Assembly: GCA_003519585.1 (NCBI GenBank)
Contig: DOWL01000232.1
Location: forward strand, 1 to 15,354
Direction of reading: 5' to 3'
DNA: 15,354 nucleotides
Source: Nocardioides sp.
Lineage (GTDB): Bacteria; Actinomycetota; Actinomycetes; Propionibacteriales; Nocardioidaceae
Positions 1 to 6,863 of this stretch are shown here, piece after piece. Position 1 is the stretch's first letter. Every line of letters starts with the position of its first letter. The notes below the pieces were generated by a model. The model searched no databases and was not told the origin of the DNA. It saw nothing but the letters and a program-made list of their open reading frames with translations. Made by a program: the position numbers and the translations under genes.

Positions 1-338
1 AGCGGTACAAGGGTCGGCCTGAACTGAAGATCGAGGGCGGCCTCCTACGTCCCCGCACCGAGAAGGTTCTGGTCGGCCGACGAGACCGGACAACACTGGT
101 CGACGGGGTTCTGAAGCAAGTCCGTCTGGTCCGCGAGGTTGTGGACGAGCTGCCGGTGACCGGAGCGCTCTGTTTCGTCGAAGCCGACTGGCCGTTGATC
201 GGTGGAGTTTTTCGCAACCCCCGGGGGGACGTCCTCTGGCCGAAACGGCTCGCGAAGTTCCTCTCTGAGATGGTCGGGGGAGTGGTCGACGTCGGTTCGG
301 TGCGCGAGGACCTAGCGTCAAGATTTGAGCCGGCGTGA
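1..338 (+). CDS. NERD (nuclease-related domain) protein, C-terminal part
   Basis: This is the 3' end of a gene whose start lies left of the window; the frame is open from base 3 to the TGA at 336-338, giving 111 residues. The visible part contains RYKGRPELKIEGG, LRPRTEKVLVGRRDRT, then a hydrophobic strand (GALCFVEADWPLIGG) and VLWPKRLAKFL. I recognise this as the C-terminal half of the NERD domain as it appears in many actinobacterial proteins. NERD has a restriction-endonuclease-like fold and often sits in proteins linked to DNA processing. The catalytic N-terminal part is outside the window, so nuclease activity cannot be judged. The gene is convergent with the helicase, with only 21 bases between the two stops and no clear terminator hairpin. 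Family assignment is from memory of the conserved segments. Confidence 0.8.
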   Translation, partial: RYKGRPELKIEGGLLRPRTEKVLVGRRDRTTLVDGVLKQVRLVREVVDELPVTGALCFVEADWPLIGGVFRNPRGDVLWPKRLAKFLSEMVGGVVDVGSVREDLASRFEPA

Positions 339-359
339 GGCCGGGGGCGTCCCTTGCGC

Positions 360-3110
360 TTACCTCGCGGGCTTCTTCGGCATCGCGTAGGCCTCGTGAA
401 GAGTGTCAAGTTCGTGGTCGAGTCGCGCGTGTTCTGGCCAAAGGCCTTCCAGCCGCCTGAACTCCGCGTCGTGTCCCTGTCCGGGCGTTAGGTGGTGGCA
501 GAGCTCGTGCCAGATGAGGTACTTGAGCAGGTCGTCCGAGATCTGGGTCTTCGGTGCCTTGAGCGCGAGGTTGATGCGGATGACCGGCTTGTCGCGTGCC
601 CTGGCGCCCTTGCGCCAGCTCCAATAGGCCCACACGGCTTGGACGTCTCGGCGTGTCCAATCGATCTCGGGTAGCTCGTCAGCGTCGAGCCAGCCGTCGT
701 ACGCTGACTCAGCGGCAAGCAGTGACACGCCGGCCTTGACGGTCTCCTTGAACAGGCCCTTGAGGTTCCGGTTGGAATCTCTGCGGAGGGTCTTGGAAGG
801 GATGGCATCGGGTTTCGGCACGGACTCGGGTCGGGCGCCCGAATCGATCACCTTCAGCTGCGCGAGCACTTCTTGTTCGACGGCTTCGATGAAGAACTGA
901 AGGCTGGGATAGAGGCTGCGCGCGAGCGAGGACTCGTACTCTCCTCGAAGCACTTCAACGCGCTCCAGCTCGGAGAGCCGGCCCGCCGCGATGAGTTTGC
1001 GTGCCGTCGCGACCACGTCGACCGATGCCTCTAGCGGAACGAAGGGCGGCGCTCCGACATAGGACTTGCAGTAGTCGACGAAGGCGGCGACTTCATCGTC
1101 AAGCGGTGCCGGAGGAGGGACGTCGTCGAAGAAGGACATCGCGGTCGTGCCGCGCTTGTCTCTTGGGTCGGTGGCCCACGCGGCAGCATCCGTCCAAGCT
1201 AGAGCCGCGTGTTCGAAGACGGGAATGCGTCGTACGTCGAGGTCGTAGAAACCGATGAGACGGCTGCTCGTCAGCGTGGCGTTGAGACCGTCCCTGCGGA
1301 CTCGCGCCTCCATGGCGCGGGAGATGCTTCGGATCAGATCGGTGCCCACCTCGGTCTCACCATCCTCGGCGAGGATCGGAGGCAGCTCGTGCTCCCCGAC
1401 GCCTTCGCCTGCTCCGGTGGGGCTCGCAGGTACGTCGGGGATATCGGCCGAGCTGAGGATGCTGACCGAACTGAGCAGACCGCCGTCTTCGCGCCAGCTG
1501 TCCACGAACTCAACGACGTGTGCTTCGGGATCACCACCCGCACGCACGCCACGTAGCACGCGGCCGACCATCTGTCGCATCACGATGTGGCTCGCGGTTG
1601 GGCGGCACAAGAAGGCGGTGCGGGCCGACGGGATATCGACGCCTTCGAGGAGCATGCCGACACTGACAAGGACCTGCGGTTCAGTGGCCCGTCGAAAGAG
1701 ATCCAGAACAGCAGCACGGTCAGTGCCCGCCGCACTGTGGACTACGTGCACTGCGACTCCGGCGTCGCGGAAGGCGTCCACGAGCGAGTCTGCGTGGGCG
1801 GTGTCACAAGCAAAGGCAAGGGTCTTACCCCACAACCGTTGGCGGTCCACCCACTGCTTCACAACTAGGTTGTTACGGCTCGCGCGGTCGAGCTGTCGCG
1901 CCACGCGGGGAGGTACCTCACGGCCAGAAGCGAGTTGCTTCAGATCGCTCGCACTGACGTTCACAGGTTCTGTGGTGCCTACGGTGTGGATGACGGGGCG
2001 AGCGAGATCGCCCTTCGCGACGAGTTCAGATGTTGCTACTGAGACGAGCTCGCGGGCGAAGGTCTGCCTGAGTTTGGCGGTCTGCCCAGCACCCGCAGGC
2101 CACGGGGTGGCCGTTAGCCCGACCAGCATCAACCCGCTTCCGACCGACCAGAGGAAATCGATTAGCCGTTGGTACGTCGGTGAGACGACGTGGTGAGCCT
2201 CGTCGATGACCACGACGGTCGGGCCGGTGAGGAACGCCCGGATTGTTGCCTTCGACTTTCCGTCGAACTGCTGTCCGATCAGTGACTGCCGCGTCGTACA
2301 GACCACATCGACGTCTCGATCCGCGAGGGCTGAGGCGCTCCCGGCCTGTCCGTGCACCGCCCGGAGCCGTCGGCGGAAGCCGGCCGGGGCCGATCTGGCA
2401 TGCTCCCGGAACTCCCGTGCTGCTTGGTCGACGAGCTCCTGCTGGTCGGCGATCCACAACACGCGCAGCTTGCGGCGGCGCTGCAGCTCACTGATGAGCC
2501 AGGTCACCATGGTGGCTGTCTTGCCACCGCCGGTCGGGATGACGATGAGTCCGGAACGACGTCCGCCGGCCGAACGCAGTCGATCCAGCTCCCGCCACGC
2601 GTGTTCCTGATGGCTGTACGGGGTATGTCGCGCGTTGGCGCCTTCGCCGACCAACTCCATAACGGACGCCTTAGCCCTCTGAGTCGCGCTGCCCGGTCCG
2701 ACAGGGTGGAGGACTGACTCCTTGTGGGCGGCAACAAATGCCGACCACAGATTTGCGACGAAGCCGTCCGTGCGATTCCGCGTCAGCAGAAAGTCGAGCC
2801 TCTCCTTCCGGGTGGTCAGAGCGTTGTAGCGGTTGACCATGCCGGTGAGGTTTGCCAGGTCCTCGGCGCTTGCCGTGGGAAGCCAACCACGGCGCAGTGT
2901 GTCGGTTAGCTCGAATCGCAGTGCGGTTCTGGGTGGTCGGCCGAGAACGCGCTCCGCGTTCCGCCGGAGCTGCTCGGGCGTTAGTGACGAGACGCTCTGT
3001 GCTTGTTCGTGCGGGCCGAACTTCGTGTAGGCGGTCCTGAGGAGCTTCCGGATCAAGGTCTCATCCACGAGGTTCCACGAGAACCGCGCGGAGCGCCGTT
3101 GGTCAGCCAT
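360..3110 (-). CDS. DEAH-box superfamily 2 helicase with C-terminal SprT-like zinc metallopeptidase domain
   Basis: A 916-residue protein if started at the ATG at 3110 (MADQRRSARF). An upstream in-frame ATG at 3197 would add 29 residues of helicase-unlike sequence, so I prefer 3110; neither start has a strong Shine-Dalgarno. Helicase motifs: IPTGGGKT (Walker A, lysine near 197), VVVIDEAHH (Walker B, near 303), GLTATP (motif III), SVGMLLEGVDIPS and MRQMVGRVLRG (motifs V and VI). The N-terminal ~180 residues before the helicase core are not recognised. The last 60 residues carry HELCHH (from residue 868) followed by GHDAEF, the zinc-ligand pattern of SprT/YgjP-like peptidases. A helicase joined to a protease-like module suggests action on DNA-bound proteins or stalled complexes; that is inference. 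It is the last gene of a leftward set with the zinc-ribbon and acidic proteins, 126 bases after the former. Confidence 0.9.
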   Translation of the reverse strand: MADQRRSARFSWNLVDETLIRKLLRTAYTKFGPHEQAQSVSSLTPEQLRRNAERVLGRPPRTALRFELTDTLRRGWLPTASAEDLANLTGMVNRYNALTTRKERLDFLLTRNRTDGFVANLWSAFVAAHKESVLHPVGPGSATQRAKASVMELVGEGANARHTPYSHQEHAWRELDRLRSAGGRRSGLIVIPTGGGKTATMVTWLISELQRRRKLRVLWIADQQELVDQAAREFREHARSAPAGFRRRLRAVHGQAGSASALADRDVDVVCTTRQSLIGQQFDGKSKATIRAFLTGPTVVVIDEAHHVVSPTYQRLIDFLWSVGSGLMLVGLTATPWPAGAGQTAKLRQTFARELVSVATSELVAKGDLARPVIHTVGTTEPVNVSASDLKQLASGREVPPRVARQLDRASRNNLVVKQWVDRQRLWGKTLAFACDTAHADSLVDAFRDAGVAVHVVHSAAGTDRAAVLDLFRRATEPQVLVSVGMLLEGVDIPSARTAFLCRPTASHIVMRQMVGRVLRGVRAGGDPEAHVVEFVDSWREDGGLLSSVSILSSADIPDVPASPTGAGEGVGEHELPPILAEDGETEVGTDLIRSISRAMEARVRRDGLNATLTSSRLIGFYDLDVRRIPVFEHAALAWTDAAAWATDPRDKRGTTAMSFFDDVPPPAPLDDEVAAFVDYCKSYVGAPPFVPLEASVDVVATARKLIAAGRLSELERVEVLRGEYESSLARSLYPSLQFFIEAVEQEVLAQLKVIDSGARPESVPKPDAIPSKTLRRDSNRNLKGLFKETVKAGVSLLAAESAYDGWLDADELPEIDWTRRDVQAVWAYWSWRKGARARDKPVIRINLALKAPKTQISDDLLKYLIWHELCHHLTPGQGHDAEFRRLEGLWPEHARLDHELDTLHEAYAMPKKPAR

Positions 3111-3236
3111 GCTCGGGTCCGTTGTACGCCGCAGCCCAAGCATCGAGGACGGTGCGTGGGTGCATTTGGCGTTGTGGGATGAACGGAAATGCAGCACCTG
3201 CGCCTGCAGGAAGGCTCATTCGCATGCCGTCGGCGC

Positions 3237-3539
3237 CTATCCGCGTCGGCGCTTGAAGGGGCGTGGCAGTGGTGCGGGAGTGGTGCGACGTCGTAGGCCT
3301 GGTGCGTCCGAAGCGGCAGCTCGGGCACTCCAGGTGGAACCACAGTTGGTGCACTCCCGGTCGTAGCCGGGGTGCACGCAGCCGATCCAGCGCACCCAGT
3401 CTGGGTGGCCTGTCATCACATCCGGTCCGGTGGGCAACCCGATGACCAAATGGGTGATGTCGCCCGATCCACAAGTCGGGCAGATGCCGCGCGGGACGTG
3501 GTACGGCGCGCGTTCCAGGTCGTCCGGGGGAAGCATCAT
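3237..3539 (-). CDS. Small zinc-ribbon protein
   Basis: A 100-residue protein with two Cys pairs: CPTCGSGDI (C20, C23) and CTNCGSTW (C63, C66), plus C54 in WIGCVHPGYD. This arrangement, with a GLPTG segment after the first knuckle, matches short bacterial zinc ribbons of unknown role. The C-terminal 30 residues are Arg/Pro-rich and probably disordered, which could help nucleic-acid binding. The start is ATGATG at 3534-3539. No Shine-Dalgarno is seen; instead TACATT lies exactly 6 bases upstream, which fits a leaderless transcript. A 15-base near-palindrome lies 21 bases upstream. The gene sits between the acidic protein and the helicase on the same strand, so it may be a cofactor of the helicase. 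Longer open frames across this segment lack the Cys pattern and look like shadows. Confidence 0.75.
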   Translation of the reverse strand: MMLPPDDLERAPYHVPRGICPTCGSGDITHLVIGLPTGPDVMTGHPDWVRWIGCVHPGYDRECTNCGSTWSARAAASDAPGLRRRTTPAPLPRPFKRRRG

Positions 3540-3545
3540 TGATCA

Positions 3546-3551
3546 AATGTA
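3546..3551 (-). promoter_or_regulatory. Probable -10 element of a leaderless promoter for the zinc-ribbon gene
   Basis: On the minus strand TACATT (TANNNT) is followed by exactly 6 bases, TGATCA, and then the ATG. In actinobacteria this spacing places the transcription start on the first base of the start codon. The absence of a Shine-Dalgarno supports it. No good -35 is visible at 17-18 bases; the repeated near-palindrome occupies -22 to -36 instead. Confidence 0.45.
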
Positions 3552-3560
3552 GAGGACGGG

Positions 3561-3575
3561 TCCGACAGAATCGGG
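3561..3575 (-). repeat. Copy 1 of a 15-base near-palindromic motif (possible operator or promoter element)
   Basis: The minus strand reads CCCGATTCTGTCGGA, containing CCGA-N5-TCGG. It differs at one base from the copy at 4028-4042. It ends 21 bases before the zinc-ribbon start codon, the same distance as the other copy from its gene. It covers the -35 zone if the transcript is leaderless. Confidence 0.45.
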
Positions 3576-3598
3576 CGAGAATGGCCCTGGTTCGGGCC

Positions 3599-4006
3599 TC
3601 AATCGTCGGCGTCCATCATGTTGAAAACGCGGACCTGGCCGAGGGCCTGCTGCAAGGCACTTATGAGTTCGGCGTCACTCATGGTCGAGACGTCAGGCGA
3701 CTCCTCTTGGGCGAACCGATCTCGGGTGAATGGGCTGAGTTCAGTCACCGTGTCCGCGCATGAGCGGGCCAACTCCATCACGCTCATTGGGAAGTCGCAG
3801 ACGAATCCGATGCTCTCGTCGTTGCCGTGCACCCTGACATCAAGAGAACTTGCGGCCCCGTCCTCATCCCACACCTCATCAACGCCCATGGGCCTGGCGA
3901 AGAGGAACATCAGCAAGGTCTCGATGTCACCGACGTCGTCGATGTCGACGCCGCTGAGCAGATCCGCCGTGCTGTCGAAGACGGTTGAGAATCGGGTGTC
4001 CTTCAC
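3599..4006 (-). CDS. Acidic hypothetical protein
   Basis: A 135-residue protein that I do not recognise. It starts at GTG with a good Shine-Dalgarno (GGGAGG at 4015-4020, 8 bases away). It is strongly acidic, with runs such as GVDIDDVGDIE, EVWDEDG and the C-terminal MMDADD, and few basic residues. No Cys pairs, signal peptide or membrane segment is seen. A central stretch, SIGFVCDFPMSVMELARSC, is the most hydrophobic part. The composition could suit a DNA mimic, an inhibitor or immunity-type protein, or a protein-interaction partner; none of these is shown. It is first in the leftward set ahead of the zinc-ribbon and helicase genes, and a copy of the repeated motif lies 21 bases before its start, so it may share regulation with the zinc-ribbon gene. 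Confidence 0.7.
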   Translation of the reverse strand: MKDTRFSTVFDSTADLLSGVDIDDVGDIETLLMFLFARPMGVDEVWDEDGAASSLDVRVHGNDESIGFVCDFPMSVMELARSCADTVTELSPFTRDRFAQEESPDVSTMSDAELISALQQALGQVRVFNMMDADD

Positions 4007-4027
4007 TCCGCAATCCTCCCATCGGCG

Positions 4028-4042
4028 TCCGACAGATTCGGG
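4028..4042 (-). repeat. Copy 2 of the 15-base near-palindromic motif
   Basis: The minus strand reads CCCGAATCTGTCGGA, matching the copy at 3561-3575 in 14 of 15 positions. It ends 21 bases before the GTG of the acidic-protein gene. Here the gene has a Shine-Dalgarno, so the motif may lie at or around the transcription start. Confidence 0.45.
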
Positions 4043-4201
4043 TCAATGCGGACGTGCGACCTCAATTGCCCGCAACCTTCGGTAGCCCTCGTATTCGCCG
4101 GTGTGATTCCTGAGGTCGCGGCCTGCCAGGAAGCAGGTGTCAGAGCCGGACCGCCGAAGCACCGCCCTGCCGTCTCTGTCGGTGGTCCCAGCGATGATCA
4201 C
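4043..4201 (-). CDS. Doubtful small ORF of 52 residues upstream of the acidic-protein gene
   Basis: A GTG-started frame beginning VIIAGTTDRDGRAVLRRSG and ending AIEVARPH, with its stop touching motif copy 2. Unlike the Arg/Pro/Ala-rich shadow frames around it, its amino-acid make-up is balanced, and third positions are GC-rich (I count about 40 of 52) while second positions are not. No Shine-Dalgarno precedes the GTG. The same frame stays open leftward through the start of the methyltransferase gene, where it must be antisense. It could be a real small protein, the remnant of a disrupted gene, or chance. It resembles nothing I can name. Confidence 0.25.
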   Translation of the reverse strand: MIIAGTTDRDGRAVLRRSGSDTCFLAGRDLRNHTGEYEGYRRLRAIEVARPH

Positions 4202-4223
4202 GGCGATCGGGCGAACGAACCCT

Positions 4224-4230
4224 AGGAAAG
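4224..4230 (+). promoter_or_regulatory. Ribosome binding site of the methyltransferase gene
   Basis: AGGAAAG lies 4 bases before the ATG at 4235 and supports this start. No convincing -10/-35 pair was found upstream. Confidence 0.5.
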
Positions 4231-4234
4231 ACAG

Positions 4235-5071
4235 ATGACGCAGGACCGAATCACTCGTGCCGACCTTGATTGGTGGCTCGTACGAGCTAACGAACTCGAG
4301 TGGATCTTCGCCAAGACCTACGCCGCGACCGCGCCGCACCATTACGTGGTCGAGAACCGCACGGCTGGCGTAACGCACGAGGACATGGTCCGTGCCGCGC
4401 GGGTGATCTACACGTTCGGGCAGCCGGGCAAGTACTACTCGGTGACGAAGATCTATCTGGTCAGTCCCGACGGCAGGTGCCGCTGGTGGACCGAGGACCG
4501 GCACATCACAGACACGACGCTGGTGAACCGGGCGACGACCGAGCTCTTCTACGGGGTCCAGAACGCGCAGTCGACGATCAGCGGCATCGAGACGCCATTC
4601 GACGGCATCGCGACAAGCTGGGATGCCGAGCACCTGATTCCAGATGGAGAGCCAGAACGTGTGAAACAGCTCCTTGCCGGCGTCCGGGGCACGTACCCGC
4701 CGCATGTGCTGGACATCGGTTGCGGGACTGGTCGCGTGCTGGACCTCGGGCTTGTCGCGCCGGATCGGTATGCCGGCGTGGACTCCAGTCAGGCAATGCT
4801 GAACCTGCTACTGCGTAAGCACCCGAGGGCGGCGGCCGTGTACCCCGTCGATATCCGGTCAGCGCTTCGCACCGGCGAGTTCACGCCGGGCCAGTTCGAC
4901 TGGGTCTTCATAGACTCATCCGTGGAGTTGAGCGCAGCGGAGCGAGACCAGGTCGAGCAGATCGCGCGGGTAGCGGTGATCGTCGTGGACGAAACCGAGT
5001 GGACAGTCAGCGATGTCTCGAACACCTCGGTTCAGCGAATCCTCGCCGAACACGGCCACGCCTCCACCTGA
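4235..5071 (+). CDS. Class I SAM-dependent methyltransferase with unrecognised N-terminal domain
   Basis: A 278-residue protein. Residues 156-166 carry motif I (HVLDIGCGTG), and GVDSS near 183 gives the acidic residue expected to bind the SAM ribose. FDWVFIDSS near 221-229 fills the motif IV region but lacks the (N/D)PP(Y/F) of adenine-N6/cytosine-N4 DNA methyltransferases and the PC motif of m5C enzymes. The substrate may therefore not be a DNA base. Residues 1-125 form a separate domain rich in aromatics (DWWLVRANELEW, APHHYVVENR, IYTFGQPGKYYS, CRWWTEDRH), possibly seen in phage-encoded methyltransferases (memory only). It is first in an operon: the DUF262 gene starts 19 bases after its stop. 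This linkage suggests a role in marking self or priming the DUF262 pair, but no experiment is implied by sequence alone. Confidence 0.8.
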   Translation: MTQDRITRADLDWWLVRANELEWIFAKTYAATAPHHYVVENRTAGVTHEDMVRAARVIYTFGQPGKYYSVTKIYLVSPDGRCRWWTEDRHITDTTLVNRATTELFYGVQNAQSTISGIETPFDGIATSWDAEHLIPDGEPERVKQLLAGVRGTYPPHVLDIGCGTGRVLDLGLVAPDRYAGVDSSQAMLNLLLRKHPRAAAVYPVDIRSALRTGEFTPGQFDWVFIDSSVELSAAERDQVEQIARVAVIVVDETEWTVSDVSNTSVQRILAEHGHAST

Positions 5072-5090
5072 CGTCAATAGGATCCCGTTG

Positions 5091-6863
5091 ATGACCCTGG
5101 ACACCCGATCTGCCGAACTGACGCGAAAGCTCGTCATCAGCGACGCCCTTTCCGGCGAGTTCTTCGTACCCTCGTACCAGCGCGGGTACCGCTGGGGTGC
5201 ACCAGAGGTCGTCAAACTCCTCGACGACATCAATACCGACGTCATCGCGGTGTCCGTGCCGCGGAGCTACTACCTGCAACCCATCGTCGTCATGTGGAGG
5301 GAAGCCGCTGGCAACTGGGAGTTGATCGATGGGCAGCAGCGACTCACGACGCTGTACCTGATTGTGAAGTACCTGCGGGACAGCAACTGGCTGCCGCGCG
5401 CCAAGGTCAACTACTCCCTGGCGTACGAGACAAGGGAGAACAGTCGCGAGTACCTCGACACTCTCAACCCCGCACTCCGTCACTCGAACATCGACTTCCA
5501 CTACATCTACTCGGCATACGAGGCGATCGAGAAGTGGTTCGAGGCGCAGCCCGACCCTGAGGGCGCAGCCATCAACATGCGCAAGGCCTTGGCCGAGCAT
5601 GTCTATCTGATTTGGTACCAAGCCCCCAAGGGCACGGACAAGAACGAGCTGTTCAGGCGCCTGAACGTCGGCCGGATTCTCCTTACCGACGCTGAGCTCA
5701 TCAAGGCTCTGGTGCTGTCCAAGATCGGCGCCGACGGCAGCCGTCCCGAACGCCAAGAGCAGATCGCCGTTCAGTGGGACAGCTTCGAACGCGACCTGCG
5801 GGACCCGGAGCTTTGGGCGTTCATCACCGGCTCGGCCACAGAGTGGCCGACCCACATCGACTTGCTCTTCCGCGCGATGGCCGGCAGCACCGATGGCAAG
5901 GAACAGCACAGGTACTGGGTCTTCGAGAAGCTCAGACCCAGGATCGAGAACGCTCCCGCCGAGTTCTGGCGAGACGTCGTACGCATGCACGGACTCATCA
6001 CCGGGTGGTTCCATGACCGGACGCTCTATCACCTGATCGGCTTCCTGATCGCTACCGGAGATCGGTACGAGTTCGAGCGGATCGTCGAACTGGCCGACGG
6101 CTCCACCAACAAGGCGTTCAGGTTGGCCTTGGTCGAACGCATCCGTGCTCGCATCGGGCTAACCCGCACTCGGCTCGACGACCTCAACTACGAGCTCCAT
6201 CGCGAGGCCTGCCAGCAACTCCTCCTGCTGATGAATGTGGCCACGGTCCTCGGACCCGACGACATGAGAGAGCGACGCACGCAGCGCTTCTCTTTCCACG
6301 ACCATGCAAGGGGCAGCTGGTCCGTGGAGCACATCCACGCGCAGAACGCTGCGCCATTAACCAGAGCCGAGCAGTGGAAGACCTGGCTCCACCTGCACCG
6401 GCAAGGCCTTTCAGCGGTTCCGGGACGCACCGAGGCGGAAGACGGCGAGCTGTTCGATCGAATCGATGCGACCATTCAGTCGATTGACGCGCGAGCGGTC
6501 GGCATCGCGGAGAAGTTCCGGAAGCTAGAGGACGAGATCCTCGCCGCCTTCGCGGCGACCGGCGACCCCGTACTCGGCGACGACGTGCACCTGCTGCCCA
6601 ACCTCGCGCTTCTCGACCGCGGGCACAACAGCGCGCTCGGCAACTCCGTCTTCGAAGTGAAACGGCAGGAGATTCTGCGCCTCGACCGCGAGGGTGCCTA
6701 CATCCCGCCCTGCACTCGCAACGCCTTCCTCAAGTACTACACCGAGGACGCTGATTCGCAGCTCCACCTCTGGGGTCCCCAGGACCGCAAGGCGTACTAC
6801 AACGAATTGCGCAGCGTCGTCGAGCCCTACCTCCTCCCCGAGCCCGATGAGGCGACCTCATGA
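5091..6863 (+). CDS. DUF262-DUF1524 (HNH) protein, GmrSD-like restriction nuclease
   Basis: 590 residues from the ATG at 5091, preceded by AGGAT at 5079-5083; an upstream frame extension overlaps the methyltransferase gene and is rejected. The N-terminal DUF262 (ParB/sulfiredoxin-like NTP-binding) domain shows VPSYQRGYRW (residues 26-35), LIDGQQRLTTL (78-88) and NELFRRLNVGRILLTDAELIKA split around residues 185-206. The C-terminal DUF1524 module shows SVEHIHAQ (411-418), then LPNLALLDRGHNSALGN (502-518) and a following Lys (K524), matching the His-Me/HNH nuclease pattern EHixPQ...N...N..K. In the GmrSD family, DUF262 hydrolyses nucleotide and DUF1524 cuts modified (glucosylated hydroxymethylcytosine) DNA. 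Target specificity here is unknown. Its stop overlaps the next start by ATGA, so the two DUF262 proteins are translationally coupled and probably associate. Confidence 0.9.
   Translation: MTLDTRSAELTRKLVISDALSGEFFVPSYQRGYRWGAPEVVKLLDDINTDVIAVSVPRSYYLQPIVVMWREAAGNWELIDGQQRLTTLYLIVKYLRDSNWLPRAKVNYSLAYETRENSREYLDTLNPALRHSNIDFHYIYSAYEAIEKWFEAQPDPEGAAINMRKALAEHVYLIWYQAPKGTDKNELFRRLNVGRILLTDAELIKALVLSKIGADGSRPERQEQIAVQWDSFERDLRDPELWAFITGSATEWPTHIDLLFRAMAGSTDGKEQHRYWVFEKLRPRIENAPAEFWRDVVRMHGLITGWFHDRTLYHLIGFLIATGDRYEFERIVELADGSTNKAFRLALVERIRARIGLTRTRLDDLNYELHREACQQLLLLMNVATVLGPDDMRERRTQRFSFHDHARGSWSVEHIHAQNAAPLTRAEQWKTWLHLHRQGLSAVPGRTEAEDGELFDRIDATIQSIDARAVGIAEKFRKLEDEILAAFAATGDPVLGDDVHLLPNLALLDRGHNSALGNSVFEVKRQEILRLDREGAYIPPCTRNAFLKYYTEDADSQLHLWGPQDRKAYYNELRSVVEPYLLPEPDEATS

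Noticed and set aside
1255..2196. A 313-codon plus-strand frame
   Set aside because: Antisense to the helicase core; Ser/Arg/Thr/Ala-rich shadow composition.
3111..3197. Longer start for the helicase at 3197
   Set aside because: The 29 extra residues are low-quality sequence with Cys/His/Ser scatter, and the helicase-like protein reads naturally from 3110. Not fully excluded.
3103..3546. A 147-codon minus-strand frame over the zinc-ribbon gene
   Set aside because: It lacks the paired CxxC motifs of the competing frame and has shadow-like His/Pro/Arg composition.
4235..5071. DNA-modification methyltransferase of a restriction-modification system
   Set aside because: Neither (N/D)PP(Y/F) nor a PC/ENV m5C motif is present, so a DNA-base methyltransferase is not supported by the sequence.
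5013..5090. Longer start for the first DUF262 protein inside the methyltransferase gene
   Set aside because: The ATG at 5091 has an AGGAT ribosome site, and DUF262 proteins usually begin shortly before the YQRxYxW motif.
5007..6032. A 341-codon open frame on the minus strand
   Set aside because: Antisense to the DUF262-HNH gene, whose motifs prove the plus-strand frame; no recognisable motif in the shadow.
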